A DNA stretch of 64,000 nt from Pipra filicauda (lineage: Eukaryota; Chordata; Aves; Passeriformes; Pipridae): the NCBI RefSeq assembly GCF_003945595.2, contig NW_024104532.1, positions 5,827,501-5,891,500 on the forward strand. The letters run 5' to 3'. Below, in pieces: positions 24,392 to 35,712 of this stretch (the stretch's first letter is position 1; every line of letters begins with the position of its first letter). Made by a program: the position numbers and the translations under genes. The notes beneath the pieces were generated by a model. That model was not told the DNA's origin, did no database searches, and saw nothing but the letters and a program-made list of their open reading frames with translations.

Positions 24392-27300
24392 TATCGGGGT
24401 TTCAAGCTGCAGGTCCTGGAGGATCAACTCCAAGAGCTATGGATCCAAAAGAAAATGCTCCCAGCTTTCCCCCACCACATGATGTATAATTCAAGGTTTC
24501 TAGTAGTTCCTCTCATCTTACAGCATAACCGACACCACTGTATTAAATATTGATAGAAATTCACAAAGAGAAAATATCGCTGGTAGTGAAGTCAAAGGCA
24601 GGTTGGTGAGTAGGGGCCAGGCTGGACACCACAGGATGAAAGGAGTTAACCTAGAAGGAGAGGATTAAATAGGAAACTCTGCCCATGTTCTGAAACCATG
24701 GAAATGTTTCTACCATGTGCCGTGATAAGAACTACCCCAAATACACCATCCCAGCAGCTTTTCACAATTTTCTGACAAGGTGAGAAGTTAAAAAGACAGG
24801 TTCACAGAAAAAGCAATCCAGCCTCACAAATTGAAAATGTGAATAATTCCTCTTGCATTCTTGCACTGAAACCCTGAGAGTACAAAGCTCCGTTTCATTT
24901 TAATCCAATGTGTTCCTCTACAGGCTGGTGAGATCTAATTAAGATTTTCTCTCTCTTTAGCTTTCAATCCCTATTTGTAATTCTTTCTGCCTTTTAGTGG
25001 CTTTTGACCATTCTGGGTTTGCTTTTCATTTCTAGAAGACATTCACCTGCTGAGAGCCCTCTGCTCACCTGCAGAGCCTTGCCTGGCTCAAGGAGCACAG
25101 GAGGTGCAGCTATCCCAGGAGGCAAGGCAGGGTTTGTAGAGGTGCTGGGCAGGAGGGGATGAGACCCTAGGCCATCCTGGGGAAGAGCCATCAGCACTGG
25201 GCAGGTCCCTGCTCCACACAGCAGCAGCTCTGCAGGGTACCCCTGACTGAGGGACTTAGTTCCCCGACACTCCCAGACCTCCATCCCCAGGCAGTGAACT
25301 ATGTCCCAGGCAGCTTCCCAGGACAGCCTGCCCTCAGAGGTCCCACTGGTACGACCCTGAAGCTGGTACCTCACTGGCATTGCCCCTCTGTCACAGTGGG
25401 GGTTTGGTTCCTGTGCCCATCCCTCAGGGGCATCCCTCTGTCCTTTTGAGGGGTAAAATAAAGAGCATGAGTGGCACAAAATGCATCTATGGGATACTTG
25501 TTGTCTGGGCTTTAAACATCTCCCAGTACCTACTTGTATCAAGTACACACAACAGGAGTTAAAATACCATTTTTTTTTCAATTCCAAGATTTCAGTAAAT
25601 TTCCACCACTACGTGCAGCATTATTGAGTGGGACTTTGCCTCAGCAGGAGGTAGGCAGAGAGCTTCTTTTATCTTCTTTTAGTTCAAACCCACCACTTTT
25701 AAAGCTTAATACTCTCAATAGGTTAATTCATTATGTTCGTTAAGAGTTTGTTGATGAAATCCTAGAACAACAGTTTAGAAGCTGCCTGCTAACAATCCAC
25801 CACGCAGAGCTTCCACCAACCAAAGTCACCACAAGCAGTTTCTGTCATGACAGACTCTGCTCTTGCAGGTCCCTCGGGCTGCTGGAAGCCTCACCATAAG
25901 GAGATGTAAAAGACATGTCTTGCACCAGGAGAACATGCCTGAGCATGCCCGGGTAAACACACAGCCCCGGAGACGCCCTTGGCATCTCCAAAACACTACT
26001 GTAATGCTGATGCCAGGCTCCCATCCTATCTCACACAGGAGGATCTCACTTTATATGAAAACCTCGATTTGCATGAATCACACTATGTTCTTGCTGCATT
26101 CACTTGGGAAGCCTGATCCACCCCTTTCCCTGTAAGCCCTGGTGAATCAGGCCTCGGAATTGCTGCTTTTCAAAGGGTCCTCAGCAGCCATAATCTGACA
26201 CAAATCACACTGTGTGAAGATACCTTAATTGGAGTTCATTTTCTTTTGATTAAGGGAACAATCAGACAGGAAAAGAAGTTCAAAGCAGCAATGAGAGAAC
26301 AGAGTAAGAACACCACTGCAAGCCGAGCAAAGTGACTCCCGGCCATATAGTTACTTACAGGTGCTGGCCCTGTAACTGTCCCTCTGGAACACCCCATCCT
26401 CTGCAGGACTCTCAGCTGTGCACAAACAGCCTGTGGCTCCTGCACAGGGCTGTGGTTGGGGGAAGCTCAGCCTTCTGCCCAACTGTCCTGCAGCCACGCA
26501 CTCCCTGTGTCCCCCCCTGGGCTGGGACACAGAGGCTGTGGCTCAGGCTGTTTGTTCCTCACTCCCACAGCTACACCCTCCATTTATGTCTTTGTACAGA
26601 TGAATCTTGCAAAGAAAAGATCCCCAAACAGACTTTCTGCATTTCTTAGCTGTCCTGAACAGCTCAAGCCAATCTTTCCACATTAAATATCCCAAACAGG
26701 GATTTTCCGAGGCCATCCCCAAAGCTGATCCCATCCCTCTCCAGTCCCATATGGTGCAGCGTGCCAGGGGCAGGCACAGAGCATAGCAAGGCTGGCAGTG
26801 GTGGGTGTAGGACTGGTGGGCTGGAGGAGCCCCCACTGTAGCCCTGCAGCTCCCAGGGGCCAGCGGGGGTTTGTTTCCCACAGCTCCCACAAGTCTTACT
26901 AAAAATGCAACAATAATAATTTTGCATTCAGCAGTGAAATCATTAAGCTTCACGATCTAGATCATCATGGCACTATATTTGACTTCAAAACTCTGTTCCA
27001 CTGCATTTTAATGATATCTGTCTTTCAAGCGTGGGGCCTCTCCTCACCCTGTTCCCCACAGCAGGAACAGGAAGGATTGGGGAAGCCAGAGGCTCTGCAG
27101 AACAAAGAGCCAGCCCTTACCCTGAGGAGCACAACATGCTGGGTTAGATCTATTGCAGCAAAGCAGGGCCAAAAGAAGAGCCACAGTGAGCTGGACTTGA
27201 GTCTTTGAAGGCATGTTTCCACCTGCAAGTTTTGATGGAAAATGTTTTGTTATGCTGTGCTTCCTTTGAGCAAGCACTGTAGCCCTCCTTCCCCTGGGAA

Positions 27301-30300
27301 CACAGGGAGGCAGCGAGCAGGATAAGGACAAGCATTGGGGTTTCGCCTGCAGCAATGCCCAAAAGCCCCAGTCCTGCCCTGCTGCTCACATCACTCTGAG
27401 CACATGCAGCATCCTAAAGTGAGGTGCCAGGACACCGAGGATGTTTCTCAACATGCCACGTGGCAATCGGAAAGAGAAAGGCTTGGGAGGGCATAGGCAG
27501 GCAGCACAGCCATCACTCCCTCTGGCCTGGCAGTCTGTGCCTGGATTTCATCATTCCTTGTGCCAGGGGATACCAGCATCTGCAGCCAGAAGCAAACCTT
27601 AAAAAACATGAGTATTCTGCAAATTACTGCTCTGGAGTTTCCTATCCAGCAGCATCAAGACAGTCTCAGCTGAAACTTTTATACTGGGGCCTTACAAACT
27701 CATCCACGTGAGCCAAGACAGAAGAAGGTCTGCTTCCAGCTGCCTCCCATTTATCTCTGCCAGCAGCTCATAACATCTGTAATCTTTCATCTGACATTAA
27801 ACATCACATCATCTTTTAAATGAACAAATTTAAAAGTCTGAAGAATTTTCTAAATATGAGCTGCCCCAGCCAGACCTGGTGGACCACGTGGGTCTCACAG
27901 TGCTCAGTACTGGCTGTGCCATGTTCAGGGTTTGGTTTGGGATCACCAGCATGGAAGCAACTTCAGGAGGTACCTAATCCAGCCTCCCACACAAAGCAGC
28001 CTGGTCAGTGTCCCTGGTCCTACAGAGATGCACAGTTCTGGATTTGTTTAATTTCATCAGCAGAAAACAGGCATGAAAAAGCAACATACATGAACTGCAA
28101 TGTGTGGCACCAGCACAAGCAGCCCTGACACCCATTAGCCCAACACCACCATTTCCAAATCATGGAAAACATTGCAGAATTGGCTTGGGTGTAATGTTCA
28201 GATCAGGAGGCTCTAAGCCATGTCTCCAGTTGGGGAGGGAAGCAGCCTGACCTGCACCAAACTCACTACAAGCACGTGCATCCATTGGGAATCAGATGCT
28301 GATTGCTCACCACCAGCCCTGGATTAACAACTCCCACCATGGGCGTTCCCAAGCATCTCTCCTCCTGCATCCAAACTCCTTGTTCCGAAAAGGGCTGAAG
28401 CCTGTCGTCAGTACATCCCACACAGGCCAAGGGACTGGGACACAGCAGGAATGAAGCCATTGGTGTTGTGAATGAGAATCAGCAGCCTGGTGCATACAGC
28501 AGCTAAAGCCAGCCTAATTGCATATGGATTTAGCTCAGGGTTGGATTCTCTGATGTCTGTTACAATGCACTTGGAGCACATCTAACATCTCCTCGGGGAG
28601 TCCTGAGCACCTAATTAGATCTGAACTAAAGTGTGTGATGTCATACTGCATCATCTCTCTTCATGAAGAGGCTAACAGGGCTTCCTTCTTTTGTGCTGTT
28701 TTCACAAAGTCACAGGATATTTAAAATTCTGAATTTACACTTTAACACTCCACTGAGCTGGATTCACAAGTTATGAGGGTGCACAGATACAGAGCACAGA
28801 TACAGAGTTCACAGGACTTCATTTTTCTAGGAACCCAAGGTAAGAAGGTTCCCTTCTGCCAGCAAAAGGCAGGGCCTGCCGCACATTCCTGGAGGCTGAA
28901 GTCAGTGGGAGTGGAGGAAGCCCAGCACCTCCAGGACAGCAGGCAGGCTCCTTGATGACAGTCAGTTTACTCTGCACCCACCTCAGCCCTGGAGACTCTT
29001 ACCTGGGCAGGTAAGAGTCCTAAGTAAGCATAAAAATCCTGAAGTCACAAAGAAACAAACAGGAAAAAGAGCTTCAAAGAGGAAAATTCCCGTGGTTGAG
29101 TTTTACCTATGGAGACAAATTTCCCTGGGCTCCTCCTCAGGGCAGCAGCACAGCCTGGGACCAGAGTCCCAGAAAACACAGATACAGTGGGGCACTACAG
29201 ACATGGAAACTGTTGTGCCAACACAGAGTAACTTCACCATGAGGACTCCATGTGTGTTTTCAGTGGGCTCATGAGCAGCCTGGCCCTGCTCCTACTCCCC
29301 AGACCTTCTTCCACAGGGAGCACTGCTCTCTGCAAGCAGGAGCTCCAGGAGAAGCCAACTGAAACTGAGCCCCTAGGTCACAATGTGACCAGAGTGAGAA
29401 GCAGCAGAGCTGACCCAGTCACTCTCTCAGTAAAGCAGCAACCACACATCTGCAGCACTCTGTTCAATACTCACCCCTCCACGATGCTGCTCCTCCTGCA
29501 CCTAGAGCTGGAGCCCTTGGAGCAGCAGGATTTATAAGCTGCTCCTGGATGCAGCACTCACTGGTGGCCAGAAGCACCTGGGAGCAATAAGGTGATGCAG
29601 CACTACAAGCAGTGGGGTCATTTGCACCTGTGTTTAATTAGATAACTGCAGCCTGATCGTCTGCAGGTCTGTGGTCAGACCTGTGTGGAGAGCAGCTTCC
29701 AAATGCCTATGAGGTGGTGCTCAGGTCCATGCTACTTGGAAACTCTGATTTCTTCTTGTCTTAGAGAGTTAAAATTGTGTCCCTGCAGATTCGGCACTCA
29801 TTGGGCAGATCCCATGGAAGCAGGTTGTGGTGCTTGATGTTCTGTAGCTCTGCTCTGCATTGCAGGGAAAAAGGGATGAATGCACCAGAAAGCCCAGGGT
29901 TGGTGCCAGACACCTGGGTACTGTTTGCTGGGGGGGCCAGGGGCTTACAGGGAGCTTCAGCTCCCAGTGGGGATCACTTGAGCAGAGGCTGCCCAGTGCC
30001 CTTCCCTACCCAGGAAGAAGCTCCAGCCCCAGGCTGTGCAGTTCAGGGGTGTCAGAGCCTGTTTTGAGTCTGGCCCATAGTCTCACAAGCCTGATGTCAG
30101 CTTTAATCACCCCCCTTCCATTCCATCCTTGGGCTGCCATTGCAGACCTAGGTGCAGGGACCAGATGGCAGCAGGAGGAGGAGGAGGAAGAGGAGGAGGA
30201 GGTCCGGGTGGCCTCCCCAGTCACAGGGAGGACACGTCCATCCGCTCGCTGTTGCTCAGCCTGGCTCCACCGCCAACTACTCCTAATGACTCTTCAACAA

Positions 30301-33300
30301 ACACACAACAATCTGTCTTCAGGAAAATCAGTGAATAAATTTAATTTAAAAATACTTCTCTATTTCTGGACAGGCACTGCTCTGCTCCAGCTACTTCAGA
30401 ATCAGCTGAAGCCTTCACAGTACCCAATACCCAGACTGCACAAGGCTGTAATGGCAAAACACAGCATTCAACCCTCCATGAGCTCAATAAACAGCTCCCT
30501 AACCCCTCTTCTTATGGACATGTAGATGGCTTTTATCTGCCAGACAATGTGTATGTACCTCGTGAAGGGAAAAAAGGAAAAGGAAGCCTAAAACACCCAG
30601 CTGTCAGTGGGTCTGTCCCTCTGTGTGCCCCTCAGGGGCTGTGGGGCAGGCATGGGGAGAAGGGAGGTGGTGGCCACTGGCTGCTGCCCATCACGGGGCA
30701 CCAGACATTGGTTTGAGAGAGAGAAAATTTTAGGGAGCCTTTTGCTCTTATGGCTGCAGGTCCCCACACTCTGCAGATCCCTGCAGAGTCACGCTGGCCT
30801 AATTATATTTTCAAGCAAATGCAACATATTTACTAAATGTACCGGGTTCTGCCCATCAGCACCAGCCGTGTGTGCAGACACCACCACAACTCGTCAGGGC
30901 TGAGGGGCGCTCCCGCAGGACCACTGACCCCATGCCAGGGGAACGGTCCCCTCCTGGCCCTCGGGGTCCGGAGGCACAGGCAGGTCCTGCCATTCACCCC
31001 CTTCAGCAGCAGCACTGGGCGTCGTGTTTGTGGGTGGGTGGGGAGGACAGGCTGCCAGCTCAGATCTATAATCTGTAGCAGCTTGTAAGAGGCACCCCCT
31101 CTCCCTGCCCTCCAGGAGCTAAAAACAGCCTGAAAGGTCCCTCTTCCCCCAGGAAGGAGGCATGTGGCATCCACCTGCACGGTGTAGAGTGGCAAAGGCT
31201 TTTTATACTACCCGAAAGTGCTGCCGTGCTGTGCCCTGTCACGGCACACGTGGCCCCAGCTGTGACAGCCCTGCAGCAGTCACTGAACAACAGCCCGGTG
31301 CCCATGCGGTGCTCGGGGGGCACAGCGTTGGCTGGTGACACCAGGGCACTGGGTTGGCTGGTGGGATGTAGGATGGGGTGAGGAGGATGGTCCGGAGCAC
31401 GTGAGACAAAGGGCAGTGGAGAGAAGCTCCTCTCAGTTGTTCACACTCTTCCGCATTAATTTCTAGCAGAGAGCCCAGAGGGACCGAGAGGCAAGAGCCA
31501 CCCCATTACTGCTGCCAAAGGGACTTCTTGGGAGCCCATCACCAGACCCATGGGATGTTGGTCCTGCTGGAGAGCCCTCTGGCACAGGCGGCATGCAGGG
31601 AGTCAGCCCGAGGACGTGGCATCCTGAGGGTGCGACAATCCCACTGGAGTCCCTCCCTGGAAAGAGTGGAGACACGTTTGGAGCAGGGTTTGAAGTAAGG
31701 TGATGGGAGAGACTGAGGCTCCCACAGGCACTTGTGACACAGCCTGCAGAAAACAAACTTCACACTTCCTGCCATGGCACATCTTACCAAGCCTCCATGC
31801 TCCCAGCAGTGACAGGGTTCAGTTCCCATTACACAATGTGTGTGGATGACACCAGCCTTTTCCTCCAAGGAGCCATGGACGAGTTCCCAAGGCTGGGCAC
31901 ATTCAGTCACTGATGTTGTTCAGGTGGACAGGAGCACACACCGCACAGCACAGCTCCTGTGAGTGATGGGGACAAAGTGTGTTCTCTTTGGAATCCATTG
32001 GAGTTCTTTTCTGAGTCCACAATGGAGCTGGGGGAAGCCAAAAGAGGGGAGCTCCCAGGGGAGACACGTGTGTGCAGCTCCTTGGTGTGGAAGCAAGGAC
32101 AGGCACATCGCTCTCAACATCGTTTCGCAGTTTCCAGCTCTATGATAAACCTCTTGGATTAAACGACTCTTGCAAGACATATTTCAGCAGTTCCATCCCT
32201 TCAGTAACAGGCATCCCTTCCCTGGGAAGCCGCAGAGGGCTCCTGCAGACCAGCAGGGCCAGGACAGCAGCCAGCCATGCCCAGGCAGGAGCCCTGCCTG
32301 CGGCCCGAGAGCAGCGTCCTCCAGACCAGGCATCCCGCTGCATCCAGCCCTGAGTTAATTACAGCGTCAGCATCAAACAGAGGCTGTTGAAATGAAAGGG
32401 AAGGACGAGCAGCTTTCTAGCTCTGCCTTTATTTTTTAACCCCAATTATGAGATGCGTTGGAAGGGAGAGGCGATGGCAGATAATGGTCTGAGTGTGAAG
32501 TGGAGAACCAGGAAAGCCTCACATCCTGATCCCAAATTGGACACTGTGGCCTCGTCTCCTGGTTTCCTCCATGTAAAGTGGTGGTGGGATGCTTAGCTCG
32601 AGGGGCATTCCACAGATGAATGAGCTTTTGGGAAGTGCTCTGAACATTTGATGTGTTATATAAGTGTGTTAGCACAGGTAGCTTTTGTATTGCAGCAGAA
32701 CCAGAGACTGCAGCCCAGATCGGAGTCTCACTTGGCTGTTGTGGCAGTTCAGAAACTCCTGGTTGGAAAAGCCCCTGTCCCTGCAATCCACACCCTGTGC
32801 CCCAAGCAGGCAGAGAGGAGACAGAGTTGCTGCCAGACTCAGGGGAGCTTGTACAGAGCATATCCCTGATGGCATTCCCAAGAGATGGAGAACGCAGGGC
32901 CTTCCCGCAGACACCGATATCACTGACGACCCTTGAGAAGCTCCAGATCCCCAGTTCCCTGGACCCCTGGAATGTGCTCAGCACCACAGAATTCCCTGGC
33001 CTGGGTCCTCCTGAGGCACCCACAGAGCGTCCGGATGCTCCAACTGTGGCTGGTGATGGGAATTCACCAGGAACTGTGCACTGCACTGTGCAGGTGCATC
33101 CCCCAGGCAGACCCTCACTCCCACCCATTGCTGTGAAAGTGCAGCTAACACAGACTGGCCCCTGAAGTTCAGGAAAACTGAAGGACCAAACAGATCTGAT
33201 CAGAGATGAGCAAGAGTTGGTTTGCAGAGAACCAGCCAGCTGGCTTCCTTTCCAGCACCTGCCCACTGCAGGATACTTCATAATTCTGCTTCCTTTCTAA

Positions 33301-34599
33301 TGAGATGAAAATACAACCCGAGTGCTAATCACAGGGCACAAATAGGGAAGAATATGTAAAAAAGAAAAATAACCTTCAAAACCTTTGTTTTCAATAAAGT
33401 TTATGGCATGCATTGCATTTACAACCTCCGGCGGACGAGCTGATGTTGTTTGCAGCATCACTCATTAAACAGTGTGCACCCAGCACACATCACCATATGA
33501 CAGACTACAAAGAAGCACCAAAGCAACAGGAAACTTGAGATGAAACAGAGTGAGGTCATTGGTTCCTGGCATATCCTGAAGATGTTTGTCAACAGTTTAA
33601 TTTATCCAAATGGCTACTCTATTAAAGAAAGAAAAGAAAAACTTTGTTTTGGCAAAATCATGATCTGGGGGGGAGAACTTTTGGAAAGACACATTAACCC
33701 TTTCCACACCCTACTTCTGAAGGATCCTGAGAGGAGGGCAGGGTGTTATCTGGTGGCGTTATCTGAGAGATTTTTGGATTTACACTCCTCCTCTAGTATT
33801 AGTAGCACTTGTAGGTTGTAAACACAACTGAGATACGACAGGGTTTGTAAGCAAAACTGTCTCGGACCTTTGCTGCATCTCCTGCATTCCTTAAGCAATC
33901 CATCGGTATGTGCGAGCTGGCAGACCTGAGATAGGAATCCAGCTGATAAAGGGAATGCAAATCACAGACACCATGAGATGTCCCCTGGCCTCCCATGCCA
34001 TAGCCAGGGGCTCGCTGGGGCAGGAAGGTGCCCCTCAGACTCCACGGGGCTGTTGCTGGGCTCAGGTCTCACTGCAGCACAGGGACACCCTTCCTGCAGG
34101 GGCCATTTGTGGACTCCCCAGCACGAAGCCCATCGCCAACTGGCCTGGGAGTGGTAACACCAGGAACTGGTGGAACCCAGGTAACAGCACCAAAAGTCAT
34201 GCAAAGGTCAGCCTGTCCCTGGTAACCAACACAGTGTCCAGTTCCCCCCTTGTCCCACAGAGCAGTTGCTGTTGAGGTGACCATCCGTCAGACAGAGCAG
34301 CCAGAGCAGTCAATCCCTGTTTAGAGTGCCAGGCACAGGAAGCTCTGTCTGGATCGGGTCTGGCACATGCTGCTCCCCCCCAGCAGGACTGTGCCAGCTC
34401 CTGGTGCAAGGGCTCCCTTTGGCCCCTCGGTTGGTGCAGGACATCCCATCCCATCTGTGCTGCAGGGCCACGCAGCCGCGGCAAGCCCAGGCTTGAACCC
34501 CGCCATGGTGGGTGCCCTGGACTCAGCCAGCACAGCCGGGGAGCAGAACAGGTTGAGCGACTTCAGGCTGTGGGAGGAATAATCCTCCTTGGTTGATTC
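24392..34599. other. Intergenic region between divergent GRXCR2 and SH3RF2
   Basis: About 10 kb with no recognised exon. Long frames such as the 281-codon one on the minus strand at 32436-33281 have no domain, start in GC-rich sequence and are overlapped on the other strand; I treat them as chance. Regulatory elements for both flanking genes are expected here but none can be named from one sequence. A GAG/AGG-rich microsatellite lies at 30173-30202. Confidence 0.5.
30173..30202. repeat. (AGG)n purine microsatellite
   Basis: An imperfect run of agg triplets about 30 bp long, interrupted once by gaa. It would read polyglutamate or polyglycine in passing frames, which explains repetitive open frames there. 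Confidence 0.9.
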
Positions 34600-35340
34600 A
34601 GCGAGCTGAGGCAGCCAAACCGGGCGAGGACGACACCGCAGAGCGCCCCACGGCCCCGCCAGGTACCCCCGGAGAGTGGCTGCGCCTGGAGGACTTTTTA
34701 TAGAACTGCTGTCAAAACGAGCACGGAGCGAGCTAAATTGGGACTATCTGGCAGCCGAGGCGGCGTGTAGGTGTGCGAGGGATGTGAGCAGCGAGTGGTG
34801 GCGAACAGCCGGAGCCGAGCATAAACAGGTCCGGTCTGATGTTTATCGGGGACTCTCATCTCCTGAGCTGGTGAATTTTTTACCGCCGTGTCAGTTCTGA
34901 TGTGCAGAGCAGGAGCTCTGCAGCCAGCCCTGTGCACAGTGTCAGGGGAGCGTGCCCGGCCTGCTGCAGCTCCCCATCCCAGCTCCGGGATCTTCTGCCC
35001 GGGGAGCACGACCTGGGGCTCCTGCCCCCGGCACCACCCCAGACCCGTCCCCTCGCACCAACTGAGTCACAAGTGACTCATTTCAAACTGGGATGCGAGC
35101 GCAGCGTGTGAGTTTGCAGATTGGCTGGTGAGGAACAGCTCTGCGATGTAGGTGGCTGCGTTACACACTCCAGCAGTGGAGCTCTGCTCCGCGCTCCCTC
35201 CTCCCTCTCCCTCCGAGCAGGATAGCTGCTGGAGCCCAGGATCTGGTTCTTGCAGGCACAGGGAGGCATCTCAGCCAGCTCCAGTGGATGTGGGGTGTGG
35301 ATGGCTCCAGCTCCGCTCCTGACGGAGTTCTGCACTGAAG
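34600..35340 (+). promoter_or_regulatory. SH3RF2: Candidate SH3RF2 promoter and 5' untranslated region
   Basis: CpG density rises at about 34600-34860 compared with the flanks. A TATA-like TTTTTATAG lies at 34694-34702. An inverted pair of AP-1 sites lies at 35063-35080. Sequence immediately before the start codon (tctgcactgaag) gives a strong context, A at -3 and G at +4. A possible acceptor (ctggttcttgcag, ending 35253) would allow an untranslated exon upstream, as in mammalian SH3RF2. The actual start site cannot be fixed from sequence. Confidence 0.4.
35063..35080. promoter_or_regulatory. Inverted pair of AP-1 (TRE) sites
   Basis: TGAGTCACAAGTGACTCA contains two perfect AP-1 heptamers (TGAGTCA at 35063-35069 and TGACTCA at 35074-35080). 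They form an 8-bp perfect inverted repeat around two central bases. The site is 261 bp upstream of the SH3RF2 start codon. AP-1 is the nuclear output of JNK signalling, which SH3RF2 modulates; regulation by it is inferred. Confidence 0.5.
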
Positions 35341-35712
35341 ATGGATGACTTGGCTCTCCTTGACCTGTTGGAGTGTCCTGTGTGCTTTGAAAAGCTCGAC
35401 GCCACGGCAAAGGTGCTGCCGTGCCAGCACACCTTCTGCAAGCCCTGTCTGCAAAGGATCCTGAAATCCCAGAAGGAGCTACGGTGCCCTGAGTGCAGGA
35501 CCCTCGTCCTGTGCAGCATCGAGCAGCTCCCCTCCAACCTGCTCCTCATTCGCCTCCTGGATGGAGTCAGGTGTGGACAAAACATCACCAGGTTTGGCTC
35601 GATCCAGAGGTCAGGGGTCCTGTCCTCCCCTGCCTCCATCAGGAGAATCCCCAGGGGGCTGCAGCTGCACCAGCACCGGCTGGCAACGAATCCCAGGATC
35701 CACATGGAAGGG
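35341..35712 (+). CDS. SH3RF2: SH3RF2 coding exon 1: RING finger (residues 1-124)
   Basis: The ATG is in strong context. A C3HC4 RING is complete: C12, C15, C28, H30, C33, C36, C49, C52, with the family signature [24 protein letters not shown] follows, as in human. The exon ends RIHMEG in phase 0 at GGG, followed by GTAAGG. The RING binds the E2 enzyme; all zinc ligands are intact, so ligase activity is expected. Confidence 0.97.

Noticed and set aside
32436..33281. 281-codon open frame on the minus strand
   Set aside because: No resemblance to any family I know and a plus-strand frame of 170 codons overlaps it; probably chance in GC-rich DNA.
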